This document shows, piece by piece, positions 41,524 through 51,782 of a DNA stretch of 64,000 nucleotides. The notes below the pieces were generated by a model. The model was not told the DNA's origin and ran no database searches. It worked only from the letters and a program-made list of their open reading frames with translations. Each line of letters starts with the position of its first letter. The stretch's first letter is position 1. The DNA comes from an uncultured Rhodopila sp. (GTDB lineage Bacteria; Pseudomonadota; Alphaproteobacteria; Acetobacterales; Acetobacteraceae): assembly GCF_903915725.1 (NCBI RefSeq), contig NZ_CAIWTY010000088.1, positions 160,055 through 224,054 on the forward strand, read 5' to 3'. The position numbers and the translations under genes are program-made.

Positions 41524-42795
41524 CTAGACACCTTTAAAGCGCCGGCGGACCAGGATGAGTGCCGCGAAGCTGAGCGCCGCTGTTATCATGACGTAATAAC
41601 TTGGCGCCAGCTTGCTGCCGGTAAGATCGATCAGCCAGGTGGCGTAGAACGGCGCAAACCCGCCGAATATTACCACGGCGATGTTGTAGCTGAGCGACAG
41701 GCCGGTCATACGCGTGCTGGTCGGGAACAAGGTCGCCATCAGCGATGGCAGCGCTCCGCTGTAGCAAGACTTCAGCGCACTGATCCAACAAACGGTCAGC
41801 ACCAACATCGGCAGGGATGGATGGGCTGCCAGCAAGGCGAACGCCGGATAGACCGTGATGATGAAAAGTAGCGCGGCGCCCATCATGATGCGCGTCTGCC
41901 CAATCTTGTCCGCCCAAATTCCAACGAACGGAACGGCCACGACCTGCAGCGCCGCGGCGATCGCGCCGGCCAGGAAACCGGTGGCCGGCGGCAGGGCCAG
42001 TTGGCGCAGCGCATAAGTCGGCATGTAGACCAACAGGTACTGCGAACTTGTCGAGATCACCACGACACCAATGGCCAGCAGAAGGCAGTCCCACTGCCGC
42101 ACCACCACCGCACGGACCGGTCGGCGCGCGGCCTCTGCACTGAGGAATGGCGAGGTTTCATCGAGGCGGCTGCGGATATAGTAGCCGACAGGTCCGATCA
42201 GCAGGCCTGCCGCGAATGGAATGCGCCAACCCCAGGATTGCAACTGCTCCGCCGAAAGCGCTGTCGTCAGCACCACGCCGAAGCCGGTGGCGGCGAGTGC
42301 GGCCATGCCTTGGCTCGACCACTGCCAACTGGCAAAGAACCCGGCACGGTCGGGGCGGTGCTCGACGAGAAAGCTCGTCGAAGCGGCGAACTCCCCGCCG
42401 ACGGAGAAACCTTGGAGCAAGCGCGCCGCAAGGACGAGTATCGGCGCCAGAATGCCAATCGACTGGTAACCCGGCATGACGGTCATGATGCCGGTGCCCG
42501 CCGTCATCAGCGCAATCGACAGTGTCAGCGCCTTCTTTCGCCCCGCGCGATCACCGTAAGCGCCGAGCCAGAGGGCGCCGACCGGTCGCGCAAGGAAGGT
42601 GATGCCGAAGGTGCCGAGCGTGACCAGGAGCGAGACTGTCTCATTCGTGCCAGGAAAGAACACCTTGGAGATCGTCACGGCGAAATAGCCGTAGACGAGG
42701 ATTTCGTAGAACTCCAGCGCGTTGCCCAAAGAGGCCGCCACGATCAACCGCGCGGAGTGCCGGGGGCCGATGGGGTGCTGTGTGGTCGCGGTCAT
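41524..42795 (-). CDS. MFS transporter, MHS (metabolite:H+ symporter) type
   Basis: ASLGNALEFYEILVYGYFAVTISKVFFPG...FLARPVGALWLGAYGDRAGRKKALTLSIALM. Confidence 0.9.
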   Translation of the reverse strand: MTATTQHPIGPRHSARLIVAASLGNALEFYEILVYGYFAVTISKVFFPGTNETVSLLVTLGTFGITFLARPVGALWLGAYGDRAGRKKALTLSIALMTAGTGIMTVMPGYQSIGILAPILVLAARLLQGFSVGGEFAASTSFLVEHRPDRAGFFASWQWSSQGMAALAATGFGVVLTTALSAEQLQSWGWRIPFAAGLLIGPVGYYIRSRLDETSPFLSAEAARRPVRAVVVRQWDCLLLAIGVVVISTSSQYLLVYMPTYALRQLALPPATGFLAGAIAAALQVVAVPFVGIWADKIGQTRIMMGAALLFIITVYPAFALLAAHPSLPMLVLTVCWISALKSCYSGALPSLMATLFPTSTRMTGLSLSYNIAVVIFGGFAPFYATWLIDLTGSKLAPSYYVMITAALSFAALILVRRRFKGV

Positions 42796-42920
42796 ACTCC
42801 GGCTCCCGTGCGTTACGCGCGGGAAGAAGCACGTTCAGCAGGTGCGCCGGAAGCCCGGTCAAGCAAAACATCCGTGCGGCGCGGCACCCGCGCATTTGCA
42901 AGCTTGCCGGGGCGACGAGT

Positions 42921-43856
42921 CTACCGTGCCGACGTCCAACCCTTGTAATCGCCCACGTTCTCGCGCGTTACCAGCTTACTATCCATCAGCAGCGGGTCCG
43001 TCTCCGGCTTCTTGCCGTTCATCAGCCCGACGCCTTCCTGCACCGCCAGCCGCGCCATCATGAACGGGTCCTGGCTGGCGGTGGCAATAAACTCCTTGGC
43101 GTTCGGGTCCTTCAGTGCCGTCTCGGCGTCCGGGGCGCCGTCAACCGAGGTGATCGGGAAGGTACCGCGGTGCATCTGCCGCGCCGCCAGTTCAGCGCCG
43201 ATGGCGGTCGGGTCGTTGATTGCGAACACCCCGTCGATCGAGGTGAACCGGGTCAGCAGCGACTGCATGGTCGCAAGCCCGCCCTCACGCGAGCCCTTGG
43301 CGTCCTGATCCGACGACAGCAGCTTGATGTCCGGGTGCTTGCCGATGACTTCCTTGCAGCCGTTCACCCGCTCGATCACCGAGGACACCTGCGGGCCGTT
43401 CAGGATGATCAGGCCGCCCTTCCCTCCCATCTTCTCCGCCAGATAATCGCATGCGATGGTGCCGGCCTGGGTATTGTTGGTTTCGACTGTGGCATCCGCG
43501 CCCTTCGCCGCGGTATCGACCGCGACAACGACGATGCCAGACGCCCGCGCCCGCTTGATCGCGGGTTCGATAGCCTTCGGATCGCCCGGGTTGAGCAGGA
43601 TCATGTCGACGCCGGCGGCGATAAAATTGTCGATCTGAGTGTTCTGCTTGCCCAGATCGTAGTCGAAACCGACGGCCGTCACCTTGACGTTCGGGTTGGT
43701 CTTCTTCGCCTCGAACTCCGCGCCTTTTGCCAACGCGACGAAGAACGGATTGCCCATGGAGCCGACGGAAATACCGATCGCCTTCAGGTCCCGAGCTGTG
43801 GCGGCACCAGCGCAAACAGCCAAAGCGGCGCTTGCAAGCAGGATTGTTTTGAGCAT
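42921..43856 (-). CDS. Sugar ABC transporter substrate-binding protein (ribose type), system 1
   Basis: Signal peptide; AIGISVGSMGNPFFVALAKGAEFEAKK...NFIAAGVDMILLNPGDPKAIEPAIKRA. Confidence 0.92.
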   Translation of the reverse strand: MLKTILLASAALAVCAGAATARDLKAIGISVGSMGNPFFVALAKGAEFEAKKTNPNVKVTAVGFDYDLGKQNTQIDNFIAAGVDMILLNPGDPKAIEPAIKRARASGIVVVAVDTAAKGADATVETNNTQAGTIACDYLAEKMGGKGGLIILNGPQVSSVIERVNGCKEVIGKHPDIKLLSSDQDAKGSREGGLATMQSLLTRFTSIDGVFAINDPTAIGAELAARQMHRGTFPITSVDGAPDAETALKDPNAKEFIATASQDPFMMARLAVQEGVGLMNGKKPETDPLLMDSKLVTRENVGDYKGWTSAR

Positions 43857-43870
43857 GTTTCCCCCGTTGA

Positions 43871-44893
43871 TTATGTCCGCGCCGAACCGCGCAGCCGGTA
43901 GCGATCAAGTGCCACCGCGCCGATGATGACGGCGCCTTTGGCGATGTATTGCCAGACATCGGTGACGCCGAGCAGGATCAGCCCGTTGGTGAGCACGGCG
44001 ATAATCAGCGCGCCGATAAGCGTGCCCCAGATGCTGCCGATGCCGCCAACGAAGCTGGTGCCGCCCAGGATCACCGCCGCGATGGCGTCCAGCTCGTACG
44101 ACTGTCCGAGCTGCAGGCCGTTGGCGGCATAGAGCCGCGCCGCCTGCATCACGCCGCCCAGACCGGCCAGCAGTCCGGAGGCGCCGTAGACGAACAGCAG
44201 CACCGCCCAGACCTTGATGCCGGACAGCCGCGCCGCCGCCGGATTGCCGCCCACGGCGTAGATATGCACGCCCAGCACGGTGCGTCGCAGGATCAGCCAC
44301 GACCCGACAATCATCAGGAAGGCGATCACCACCAGCCAGGGGATCGAGAAGACTCCCTCGATCCCGATCGAATCATTGCCGATGAACGCGAAAGGCAGAT
44401 CGGAATTGAACACCGTCGTATCGTTGCCGAGCAGCCGCGCCAGGCCACGCACCGCGGTCAGCGACCCCAATGTCACGATAAACGGTGGCAACTGCAGGAA
44501 GGCGATCAGCACACCGTTGGCAAGGCCGATGACCAGACCGGTCAGCAGGGCGGCGAGGACGCCGAGATCGCCGGCGACCTGCGACACCTCCAACCCGACC
44601 ACGGCCGCGGCGGCAAGGATCGACCCGACGGACAGGTCGATGCCGCCGGTCAGGATCACGAAGGTCATGCCGGCGCCGAGCACCGCGTTGATCGAGGCCT
44701 GCTGAGCGACGATCGACAGGTTCTGCCAGCTCAGGAACCGGCCCTCACCCGTGAAGTAGATCCCGGCCAGCTGCACCAGGACGCCAAGGATGATCAGCAC
44801 CGGCAGCATGCCGATGGATCGGATCAAGCTGCGCATCTGCTCCTGGCGGAGCCGCTGGCGTTCCGGCTTGGAGGTGCTGACCGTGTCGCTCAT
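43871..44893 (-). CDS. Sugar ABC transporter permease (RbsC type), system 1
   Basis: [33 protein letters not shown]...[37 protein letters not shown]. Confidence 0.93.
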   Translation of the reverse strand: MSDTVSTSKPERQRLRQEQMRSLIRSIGMLPVLIILGVLVQLAGIYFTGEGRFLSWQNLSIVAQQASINAVLGAGMTFVILTGGIDLSVGSILAAAAVVGLEVSQVAGDLGVLAALLTGLVIGLANGVLIAFLQLPPFIVTLGSLTAVRGLARLLGNDTTVFNSDLPFAFIGNDSIGIEGVFSIPWLVVIAFLMIVGSWLILRRTVLGVHIYAVGGNPAAARLSGIKVWAVLLFVYGASGLLAGLGGVMQAARLYAANGLQLGQSYELDAIAAVILGGTSFVGGIGSIWGTLIGALIIAVLTNGLILLGVTDVWQYIAKGAVIIGAVALDRYRLRGSART

Positions 44894-46422
44894 GCTGCCA
44901 CCTTTTCGATGTCGACGCCTGTTGCGAATGCCATGATGCTTTGTTCGGTGATGTCGTGGCCGGAGACTTCCCCGACGGTGCGTCCCTCCCGCATCACCAC
45001 CACCCTGTCGGCGATGCCGACGACCTCCGGAAGTTCGGAGCTGATCACCAGCACCGCCGCCCCGCTTTGGGCGAGTTCGTCGATGATGCGGTAGATCTCC
45101 GACTTGGCGCCGATATCGACGCCGCGTGTCGGCTCATCCAGGATCAGCACCTTCGGCTTGGTTTCCAGCAGGCGGGACAGCAGTACCTTCTGCTGGTTGC
45201 CGCCGGACAGGGTGCCGACGGGAATCTCCGGCCCCGGCACGCGGATCGCCATCGCCTTGATCGCCGCCAGCGATCGAACGCGGGCGCGGCCGCGATCCAG
45301 CCAGCCGCCCCTCCCCGCGTCGCGGCCGATGACGCCGAGATTGATGTTGTCGCCGCAAGTCATGTCGAGGAACAGTCCCTGCGCCTTGCGGTCCTCGGTC
45401 AGGTAGACCACGCCGCCGTCGATAGCCTCCCCGGGGCTGCGGTAGTCCACCGGCTGGCCATTCAGTTTGACGGTGCCGGCGGTGCGGGGTTCGGCGCCGT
45501 AGATCAGGCGGGCGAGTTCGGTGCGGCCGGCACCGACGAGGCCGGCGAGACCCAGCACCTCCCCGGCGTGCAGGGTGAAGCTGCCGCTTTTGACCCGGCC
45601 GCCGTCGGACAGATTCCCGACTTCCAGCACTGGCGTTCGCGCGCCGCCGGGCTTGTGTTCCTTCTTGTAGAAGGATGACAGGTCGCGGCCGACCATCATG
45701 CGGACGATGGATTCGGGCTGGATTTCGTCGCGGCTGAGGGTGCCGACATAGCCGCCGTCGCGCAGCACGGAGACGCGTTCGGACAGTTCGTAGACCTCCG
45801 CCATGCGGTGGGAGATGTAGATGATCGCGAGGCCTTCGGCCTTCAGGCGGAGGATGACCTGAAACAGCTTTTCGGTCTCGCGGCTGGACAGTGCGGTGGT
45901 TGGTTCGTCCATCACCAGGATGCGGGAGCGTTGGTGGATGGCGCGGGCGACCTCCACCATCTGCTGTTCGGCGATCGACAGGTCGCCCACCAGGGTGCGA
46001 GGGCCGAACGTGGCGCCGAGGCTGCGCAGAATGTCGGCGCATCCCGCATACATGGCGGCGCGGTCGATCATGGCGCCATGACGGGCTTCGCGGCCGAGAT
46101 AGATGTTTTCGGCGACGCTAAGGTTCGGCGACAGCGCGAGTTCCTGGTAGATGATGGCGATGCCGTGCGCCTTGGCGGCGAGCGGGCCGTCGATCTGCAC
46201 GGGCTTGCCGTCGATTTCGATTTCGGCGCCGGAGTCGGGGATGTAGGCGCCGGAGAGGATTTTCATCAGCGTGGATTTGCCGGCGCCGTTCTCACCCATC
46301 AGCGCGTGGACCTCGCCGGGGTAGACGGTAAGCTGGACGTTGCGCAGCGCCTTCACGCCCGGGAAGGTTTTCGAGACGTTCTGCATGCGCAGTATCGGCG
46401 CGGTATCAGGCGATGCCGGCAT
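44890..46422 (-). CDS. Sugar ABC transporter ATP-binding protein (RbsA type), system 1
   Basis: [28 protein letters not shown]...; duplicated ATPase domains. Confidence 0.95.
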   Translation of the reverse strand: MPASPDTAPILRMQNVSKTFPGVKALRNVQLTVYPGEVHALMGENGAGKSTLMKILSGAYIPDSGAEIEIDGKPVQIDGPLAAKAHGIAIIYQELALSPNLSVAENIYLGREARHGAMIDRAAMYAGCADILRSLGATFGPRTLVGDLSIAEQQMVEVARAIHQRSRILVMDEPTTALSSRETEKLFQVILRLKAEGLAIIYISHRMAEVYELSERVSVLRDGGYVGTLSRDEIQPESIVRMMVGRDLSSFYKKEHKPGGARTPVLEVGNLSDGGRVKSGSFTLHAGEVLGLAGLVGAGRTELARLIYGAEPRTAGTVKLNGQPVDYRSPGEAIDGGVVYLTEDRKAQGLFLDMTCGDNINLGVIGRDAGRGGWLDRGRARVRSLAAIKAMAIRVPGPEIPVGTLSGGNQQKVLLSRLLETKPKVLILDEPTRGVDIGAKSEIYRIIDELAQSGAAVLVISSELPEVVGIADRVVVMREGRTVGEVSGHDITEQSIMAFATGVDIEKVAA

Positions 46423-46650
46423 CGGTAGCCTCCCTGGTGCCCGGGACGTTCAGACCGGTGCCGCCGCGGTGGCACGACCAGTTTGACGGTTCCGCATGTC
46501 CGGGCGCTTTCTTTGTCGGCGATTGACCCGCCGGGATTCCGTCGTTCGTAGATCACCTCGATGGAAAATGGATGTCAAAACGGCGTCAGTCGGGTAAGTT
46601 GTTGCGAGGATGGCGGGTTACCGGCCTCGCTTGTGTGTGTGGACACTCCG

Positions 46651-46788
46651 CGTTTCGACGCAGAGTTCGCAGAGCGGGGCGCAGAGGGCGCAGAGCAGAT
46701 TTTTGGGCTTTCCCGGGCGCATTGGGCCGCGCGGCAACGCTTTCTCTGCGTGCTCTGCGCCCCGCTCTGCGAACGCTGCGTCGAAACG
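46651..46788. repeat. Long imperfect inverted repeat rich in CGCAGAG units
   Basis: CGTTTCGACGCAGAGTTCGCAGAGCGGGGCGCAGAG ... CTCTGCGCCCCGCTCTGCGAACGCTGCGTCGAAACG. Confidence 0.85.
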
Positions 46789-46829
46789 CAGTGGCAATAA
46801 CAAAGCACTGCTCCGATCGCGTCGCAAAA

Positions 46830-47834
46830 TTACTCCGCGGGGCTAAACCCCGGGGGACGCGCCCGTTGAGCGGCCACTGCAATCGCCGCCTCCCGGCGTT
46901 TCTGCAACTGCTGGTCCGCCAGGACGCCAAGCAAAATGACAGTGCCCATCACGGCGAAGTTCAGCGAGCTGGGAATGCCCAGTATATTCACGAGGTTCTG
47001 CAACACCTGAAGCAGCGCGGTGCCGAGCACGATGCCAAGAATCGAGCCCTCCCCGCCGCGCAGGCTGCAGCCGCCCAGCACCGCGGCGGCGATGGCGTAA
47101 AGCTCGTAGAAATTGCCGAACGTCGAGGGCGAAACGGAATTGGTGTAGAAGACCAGGAAGATCGTCGAAACTCCCGCGAGCAGGCCGCTTAGTACATAGG
47201 CCCCGGCGATCACCAGGTTCGTGTTGATGCCGGAGTATCGTGCCGCTTCTTCGTTCTTGCCGACGGCAAACAGGTAGCGGCCGAACACCGAGCGGTGCAG
47301 CACGACGCCCAGCACCAACGCCACGGCGATCAAAAAGATAAAGCTGTGCGGGATGCCGAAGCTGCGGCCGGAGGCGAGCCAGCTTAGCGTGTCGGCATCG
47401 TTGCCGTAACCGAAGCCCATCGTCGAATCGTCGGTGTAATAACGTGCCGCGCCGCGGTAGATCAGCAGGCCGCACAAGGTGACGATGAACGGCTGCATGC
47501 GGACCTTGGTGATCAGAAACCCCTGGATCGCGCCCAGAACAAGGCCGCCGGACAACACCGCCAGCAGGGCAACGGGCCAGCCGGTATCCCGGTTCGCCAC
47601 CAGATCGATAAAGATCACGCCCAGCAGCGAGAACATTGACCCGACCGACAGGTCGATGCCGCCGGTGATGATGGTCAGCCCCTCGCCGATGGAAAATATC
47701 CCGAACAGGCCAATCAGGTTGGCCATGTCGAGAAGGTTCACGCCGGACAGGAACCGGGGATTCAGCGCCTCGGTGATGCCGCTGATGACGACCAGCAATA
47801 GCAGCAGCCCGAGTTCTTTCTTTGGAAGCATCAA
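46830..47834 (-). CDS. Sugar ABC transporter permease (RbsC type), system 2
   Basis: [37 protein letters not shown]...ELYAIAAAVLGGCSLRGGEGSILGIVLG. Confidence 0.93.
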   Translation of the reverse strand: MMLPKKELGLLLLLVVISGITEALNPRFLSGVNLLDMANLIGLFGIFSIGEGLTIITGGIDLSVGSMFSLLGVIFIDLVANRDTGWPVALLAVLSGGLVLGAIQGFLITKVRMQPFIVTLCGLLIYRGAARYYTDDSTMGFGYGNDADTLSWLASGRSFGIPHSFIFLIAVALVLGVVLHRSVFGRYLFAVGKNEEAARYSGINTNLVIAGAYVLSGLLAGVSTIFLVFYTNSVSPSTFGNFYELYAIAAAVLGGCSLRGGEGSILGIVLGTALLQVLQNLVNILGIPSSLNFAVMGTVILLGVLADQQLQKRREAAIAVAAQRARPPGFSPAE

Positions 47835-49342
47835 TCAAGTTCCTGGCCGATGGCGAGGCGAAGGACGTTGTATTCGCTGAACTGCGGACGTTGCAGGATG
47901 CCGCTGATCGCGCCCTCGTGCATCACTGCGATGCGGTCGGAGACGCCGATGACTTCCTCCATGTCCGATGAGATCATCAGGATCGCGACGCCGCTATCGG
48001 CGAGGTCGCGCATCAGGGTGTAGATTTCGCTTTTGGCGCCGACATCGACACCGCGCGTCGGTTCGTCGAATATCACGACCTTCGGGCGCATCGACAGCCA
48101 TTTGGCCAGCACGACCTTTTGCTGGTTTCCGCCGGACAGTGTCACGACCTTGCCTTTGTCGCCCGCAGCCTTGATCGACAAGCGTTTTCGTTGCGCGCTG
48201 GAGACAGCCAACTCGGACGCGCGGCTGACCAGCATCATCCTGGCGTGGGCCATCAGGCTGGCCAGCGTGATGTTCTCCACCAGCGGCATGTCCAGGATCA
48301 GGCCGGAGCGCTTGCGGTCCTCCGGCACGAGGAAGATGCCGTTGCGGATCGCCCGGCGCGGTGATCGCACCGCCACCGGCATTCCGTCCAACCGGATTTC
48401 TCCCGCAATGATTGGGTCGATGCCGAAGATCGCGCGCGCCAGGGAGGTTCGGCCGGCCCCGACAAGCCCGGCCAGTCCCAAAATCTCGCCATGGCGGACG
48501 GACAGGTTCAGGCGTGCGTCGGCGAAGCCTTTCGTTACAACACCGCGGATTTCACAGCCGCCCTCGATCGGCTCGGTTCTCGGCGGGATATACAGCGCCT
48601 TCAGGTCGCGACCGATCATCAGGCGGATCATGGGGGCGTGGTCGATTTCGTGGTGCGCGAGGTGGCCAACGACCCGCCCGTCCCGCAGGCAGACCAGCCG
48701 ATGGGCGCAGGCTTTGACCTCGGCGAGGCGGTGGGAGATGTAGATGATGGAGACGCCCTGCGCGCGCAAATCGGCGATCACCTTCAGCAGGCGTTCGGTT
48801 TCCTGGAGAGTGAGACTGGATGTTGGTTCATCCATGATGATGATTCGGGCGTCGATCGACAGCGCCTTGGCGATTTCCACGAGCTGTCGCTGGGCGATGG
48901 AAAGGCCCTCGACGGCCGTGTCGGGACCGAAATCGGCGCCGAGACGATCGAGCAACGGCGCTACGCGTTCGCGCTGGCGTTTGCGGCTGACCAGGCCGAA
49001 GGTCAGCGGTTCGCGGCCGATACAGACATTGGCGGCGACGTCGAGATTGTCGAACAGGTTGAGTTCCTGGTGGACGAAAGCGATGCCGGCGCGCATCGAT
49101 TCTGTTACGGTGAGACTCTCGCGATCCTGTCCGTCGATACGGATCACACCGGATGTCGGCTTTTCGACGCCGCCCAGGATTTTCATCAGGGTCGATTTGC
49201 CGGCGCCGTTTTCGCCGATAAGGCCCAGGACCTCGCCGCGCCCGACCGACAGATCGATGTTGTCGAGCGCGGTGACCCCGGGAAACACCTTGGTGATGCC
49301 AGCGAGTTCGAGCAGCGGGCTCGCTTCTTGCGTATTGGTCAT
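47831..49342 (-). CDS. Sugar ABC transporter ATP-binding protein (RbsA type), system 2
   Basis: [28 protein letters not shown]...; duplicated ATPase domains. Confidence 0.95.
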   Translation of the reverse strand: MTNTQEASPLLELAGITKVFPGVTALDNIDLSVGRGEVLGLIGENGAGKSTLMKILGGVEKPTSGVIRIDGQDRESLTVTESMRAGIAFVHQELNLFDNLDVAANVCIGREPLTFGLVSRKRQRERVAPLLDRLGADFGPDTAVEGLSIAQRQLVEIAKALSIDARIIIMDEPTSSLTLQETERLLKVIADLRAQGVSIIYISHRLAEVKACAHRLVCLRDGRVVGHLAHHEIDHAPMIRLMIGRDLKALYIPPRTEPIEGGCEIRGVVTKGFADARLNLSVRHGEILGLAGLVGAGRTSLARAIFGIDPIIAGEIRLDGMPVAVRSPRRAIRNGIFLVPEDRKRSGLILDMPLVENITLASLMAHARMMLVSRASELAVSSAQRKRLSIKAAGDKGKVVTLSGGNQQKVVLAKWLSMRPKVVIFDEPTRGVDVGAKSEIYTLMRDLADSGVAILMISSDMEEVIGVSDRIAVMHEGAISGILQRPQFSEYNVLRLAIGQELD

Positions 49343-49417
49343 GGCGCGGCATTAGCAATGGCACTGACAACTCGCGTAGGCGCCGGACTTATCATCGGAG
49401 GCGCGGACTCCACCCCC

Positions 49418-49509
49418 GTGTCATGGCCGGCCTTGTGCCGGCCATCCACGACTTGCGGTGCCGAACCATCCAAAGTCGTGGATGGCCGGACCAAGTCCGG
49501 CCATGACAC
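49418..49509. repeat. Intergenic palindromic repeat (REP-like)
   Basis: GTGTCATGGCCGGCCTTGTGCCGGCCATCCACGACTT ... AAGTCGTGGATGGCCGGACCAAGTCCGGCCATGACAC. Confidence 0.85.
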
Positions 49510-49606
49510 AACTGGAACGGCCGACTCCTGTTCCGATAAGTAAGCGCTTTTGGACAATCCCCTGGACAAGCCGGGGGCGGGCCCTGGCGATGAAAGCGAT
49601 GTCACC

Positions 49607-50557
49607 CTACTTCGCCAGAAGCTGCTTCATGGACGCCTGGAATTCGGCCACGTTAGACTTCTCGATGACGCGGGTGGGGATGATGATCAGTTTATTTTCC
49701 GGAATGAACGACTTGTCGCCGTTGATGTATTTGATCATGTCGGTCATCGACTGGTAGCCGAATTCGAACGGCTGCTGCACGATCGTTGACTGGATCGTGC
49801 CGTCGGCGATACCGCGCAGGGTCTGCGGGTCCTCATCGAAGCCGACGACCTTTACCGAGCCGGCCTTGCCCGCCTCCTTCACCGCCGAATAGATCTGCGG
49901 CGTGTTGTAGGAGTATAGCCCCACCAGACAATCGACGCCGCCTTTGGCGAGCGCGTCCTGCACGTTCGACTTTGCCTTGGCGAAATCGACTCCGTCGGTG
50001 CGGATGTCGAGGATCTGGATTCCGCCGCCGGCCAGCGTGTCCTTGATGCCCTGCACCCGCTCGCGGGCGTTGTCCGCGTCCATGGTGCCAACGAACATCA
50101 TCACTTTGCCGCCATTCGGCAACGCCTTTTTGATCTCCGCGCCCGCCTGCTTTCCGGCGGCGATGTTGTCGGTGCCGATATAGACTGCGCGATTCGACTG
50201 CGGCGCGTCGCTGTCGGTGGTGAACAGCACGGCCTTGGCGGCGACCTTGTTGAACTCGGCGGTGGAATTCTTCGGATCGATGGCGGAAACCGATACGCCG
50301 GCGATGCCTCGCGCCAGCAGGTCGTCCAGTTCCCGCCGCTGTTCGGCGGCGGTGGCCTGTCCGGTGATGACGACTTCCATGCTGTAGTCGGGATGTTGCT
50401 TTTGCGCCTTCTCGACGCCGCGCTTGGCGATGGTCCAGAAATCGGCGGCGGCGTTGGTGACCAGCGCGAGTTGCTTCTTGTTCTGGGCCAGGGCCGGGGA
50501 GGCAAACAACGCGACGGCAAGCGCACCGGCGAATGCGGGGGCAAGAATGCGTGACAT
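49607..50557 (-). CDS. Sugar ABC transporter substrate-binding protein, system 2
   Basis: Signal peptide; QLALVTNAAADFWTIAKRGVEKAQKQHPDYSMEVVITGQATAAEQRRELDDLLARGIAGVSVS. Confidence 0.92.
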   Translation of the reverse strand: MSRILAPAFAGALAVALFASPALAQNKKQLALVTNAAADFWTIAKRGVEKAQKQHPDYSMEVVITGQATAAEQRRELDDLLARGIAGVSVSAIDPKNSTAEFNKVAAKAVLFTTDSDAPQSNRAVYIGTDNIAAGKQAGAEIKKALPNGGKVMMFVGTMDADNARERVQGIKDTLAGGGIQILDIRTDGVDFAKAKSNVQDALAKGGVDCLVGLYSYNTPQIYSAVKEAGKAGSVKVVGFDEDPQTLRGIADGTIQSTIVQQPFEFGYQSMTDMIKYINGDKSFIPENKLIIIPTRVIEKSNVAEFQASMKQLLAK

Positions 50558-50635
50558 TTTTTGTTTCCTGAACGTGACCTACCTGATGGGAAGCCTAACT
50601 TTCATTGTCCTGGTCTGGCAACCTGGGGGCGTTTG

Positions 50636-51643
50636 CTAACTCTCCCGCGGGGCGCGCATCCGTTGCGCGTAGACATTGATGACCAGAGCGATCAGCAGGA
50701 TCAGCCCACGGATCAGGATCTTCAGGAAGCTGTCGATGTTGATGTGGTCGAGGCCGTTGTTCAGCACGCCGAGCACGAACAGGCCGATGACGGTGTTGCC
50801 GATGCCGCCCTGGCCGCCGAACAGGCTGGTACCGCCTACGACCACCGCCGAAATGCTGTCGAGCAGATAGGTGTCGAACTCGTTCTGCTGCGCACTGCCG
50901 AAATACGCCACCCCCAGCATGCCGGCGACACCGGAACACACCGCCGAGATGACCATCACCGCCGACAGGATCGCACGGACGTTGACACCGGAATATTCGG
51001 CCGCCTCGCGGTTGCCGCCGGTCATGTAGACGTAGCGGCCGAACCGCGTATAGGTCAGCAAGATGTGACCCGCGAGAAGAAACAGCGCCGTTACTATAAC
51101 AATCCATGGGATCGGCCCTAGCGACTTCGATCCCAGGGTCACGATCAACGGCGGCATCGCATAGGCGATCTGCCCGCGCACCAGCAGGGCGCAGATGCCG
51201 GCGCCGATCTGCAGCATCGCCAGGGTCATGATGAAGCTTGGGATACCGACGATGGTCAGTCCGAAGGCATTGACCGCGCCGAGCGCGAAACAGGACGCCA
51301 GTGCGATCAGGATTGCCGCCCACCCCGGTAGCGGAATGTTGGCGATGGTGACGCTGGGATCCTGCAAAGTGAAATAGGCCGCGACGATTCCGGTGGCGTT
51401 GGCGATGCTGGCGACGGACAGGTCGATCTCGGCGCACAGGATGACGAAAGTCAGGCCGACGGCGATGATGCCGGTTACCGAGATCTGCGTCAGGATGTTC
51501 TGCAGGTTGCCGGTTGTGGCAAAGGAATCGCTGGCGGCGGAGAAGAACCCGACCAGGATAATCAGGGTCGCGAACGGGGCGATGTTGCGCAGTTGGCCGC
51601 GCAGCCAGCCCCGGACATCAGATGAATGGCCCGCGGTGGTCAT
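50636..51643 (-). CDS. Sugar ABC transporter permease (RbsC type), system 3
   Basis: ILTQISVTGIIAVGLTFVILCAEIDLSVASIANATGIVAAYF...LDSISAVVVGGTSLFGGQGGIGNTVIGLFVLGVLNNGLD. Confidence 0.93.
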   Translation of the reverse strand: MTTAGHSSDVRGWLRGQLRNIAPFATLIILVGFFSAASDSFATTGNLQNILTQISVTGIIAVGLTFVILCAEIDLSVASIANATGIVAAYFTLQDPSVTIANIPLPGWAAILIALASCFALGAVNAFGLTIVGIPSFIMTLAMLQIGAGICALLVRGQIAYAMPPLIVTLGSKSLGPIPWIVIVTALFLLAGHILLTYTRFGRYVYMTGGNREAAEYSGVNVRAILSAVMVISAVCSGVAGMLGVAYFGSAQQNEFDTYLLDSISAVVVGGTSLFGGQGGIGNTVIGLFVLGVLNNGLDHINIDSFLKILIRGLILLIALVINVYAQRMRAPRES

Positions 51644-51657
51644 GCCAACAACCGCTT

Positions 51658-51742
51658 CATGGTCCGCGAAGTCGGACCATCCACGCCTTGCGGTGCGTGT
51701 TGCGGCAGAGGCGTGGATGGCGGGCCTTCGCCCGCCATGACG
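51658..51742. repeat. Intergenic palindromic repeat (same family as 49418-49509)
   Basis: CATGGTCCGCGAAGTCGGACCATCCACGCC ... GGCGTGGATGGCGGGCCTTCGCCCGCCATGAC. Confidence 0.8.
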
Positions 51743-51782
51743 GATAAACGACGTGCGCCGGCCGGACAGCCCCGCATCTTCC

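Noticed and set aside
42001-45094. Long plus-strand ORFs opposite the MFS and sugar ABC genes
   Set aside because: Antisense shadows of high-GC coding DNA with Arg/Ala/Gly/Asp bias.
46640-46800. CGCAGAG-rich repeat as a CRISPR or tandem satellite
   Set aside because: Units are irregular and arranged as one inverted repeat, not a regular array.
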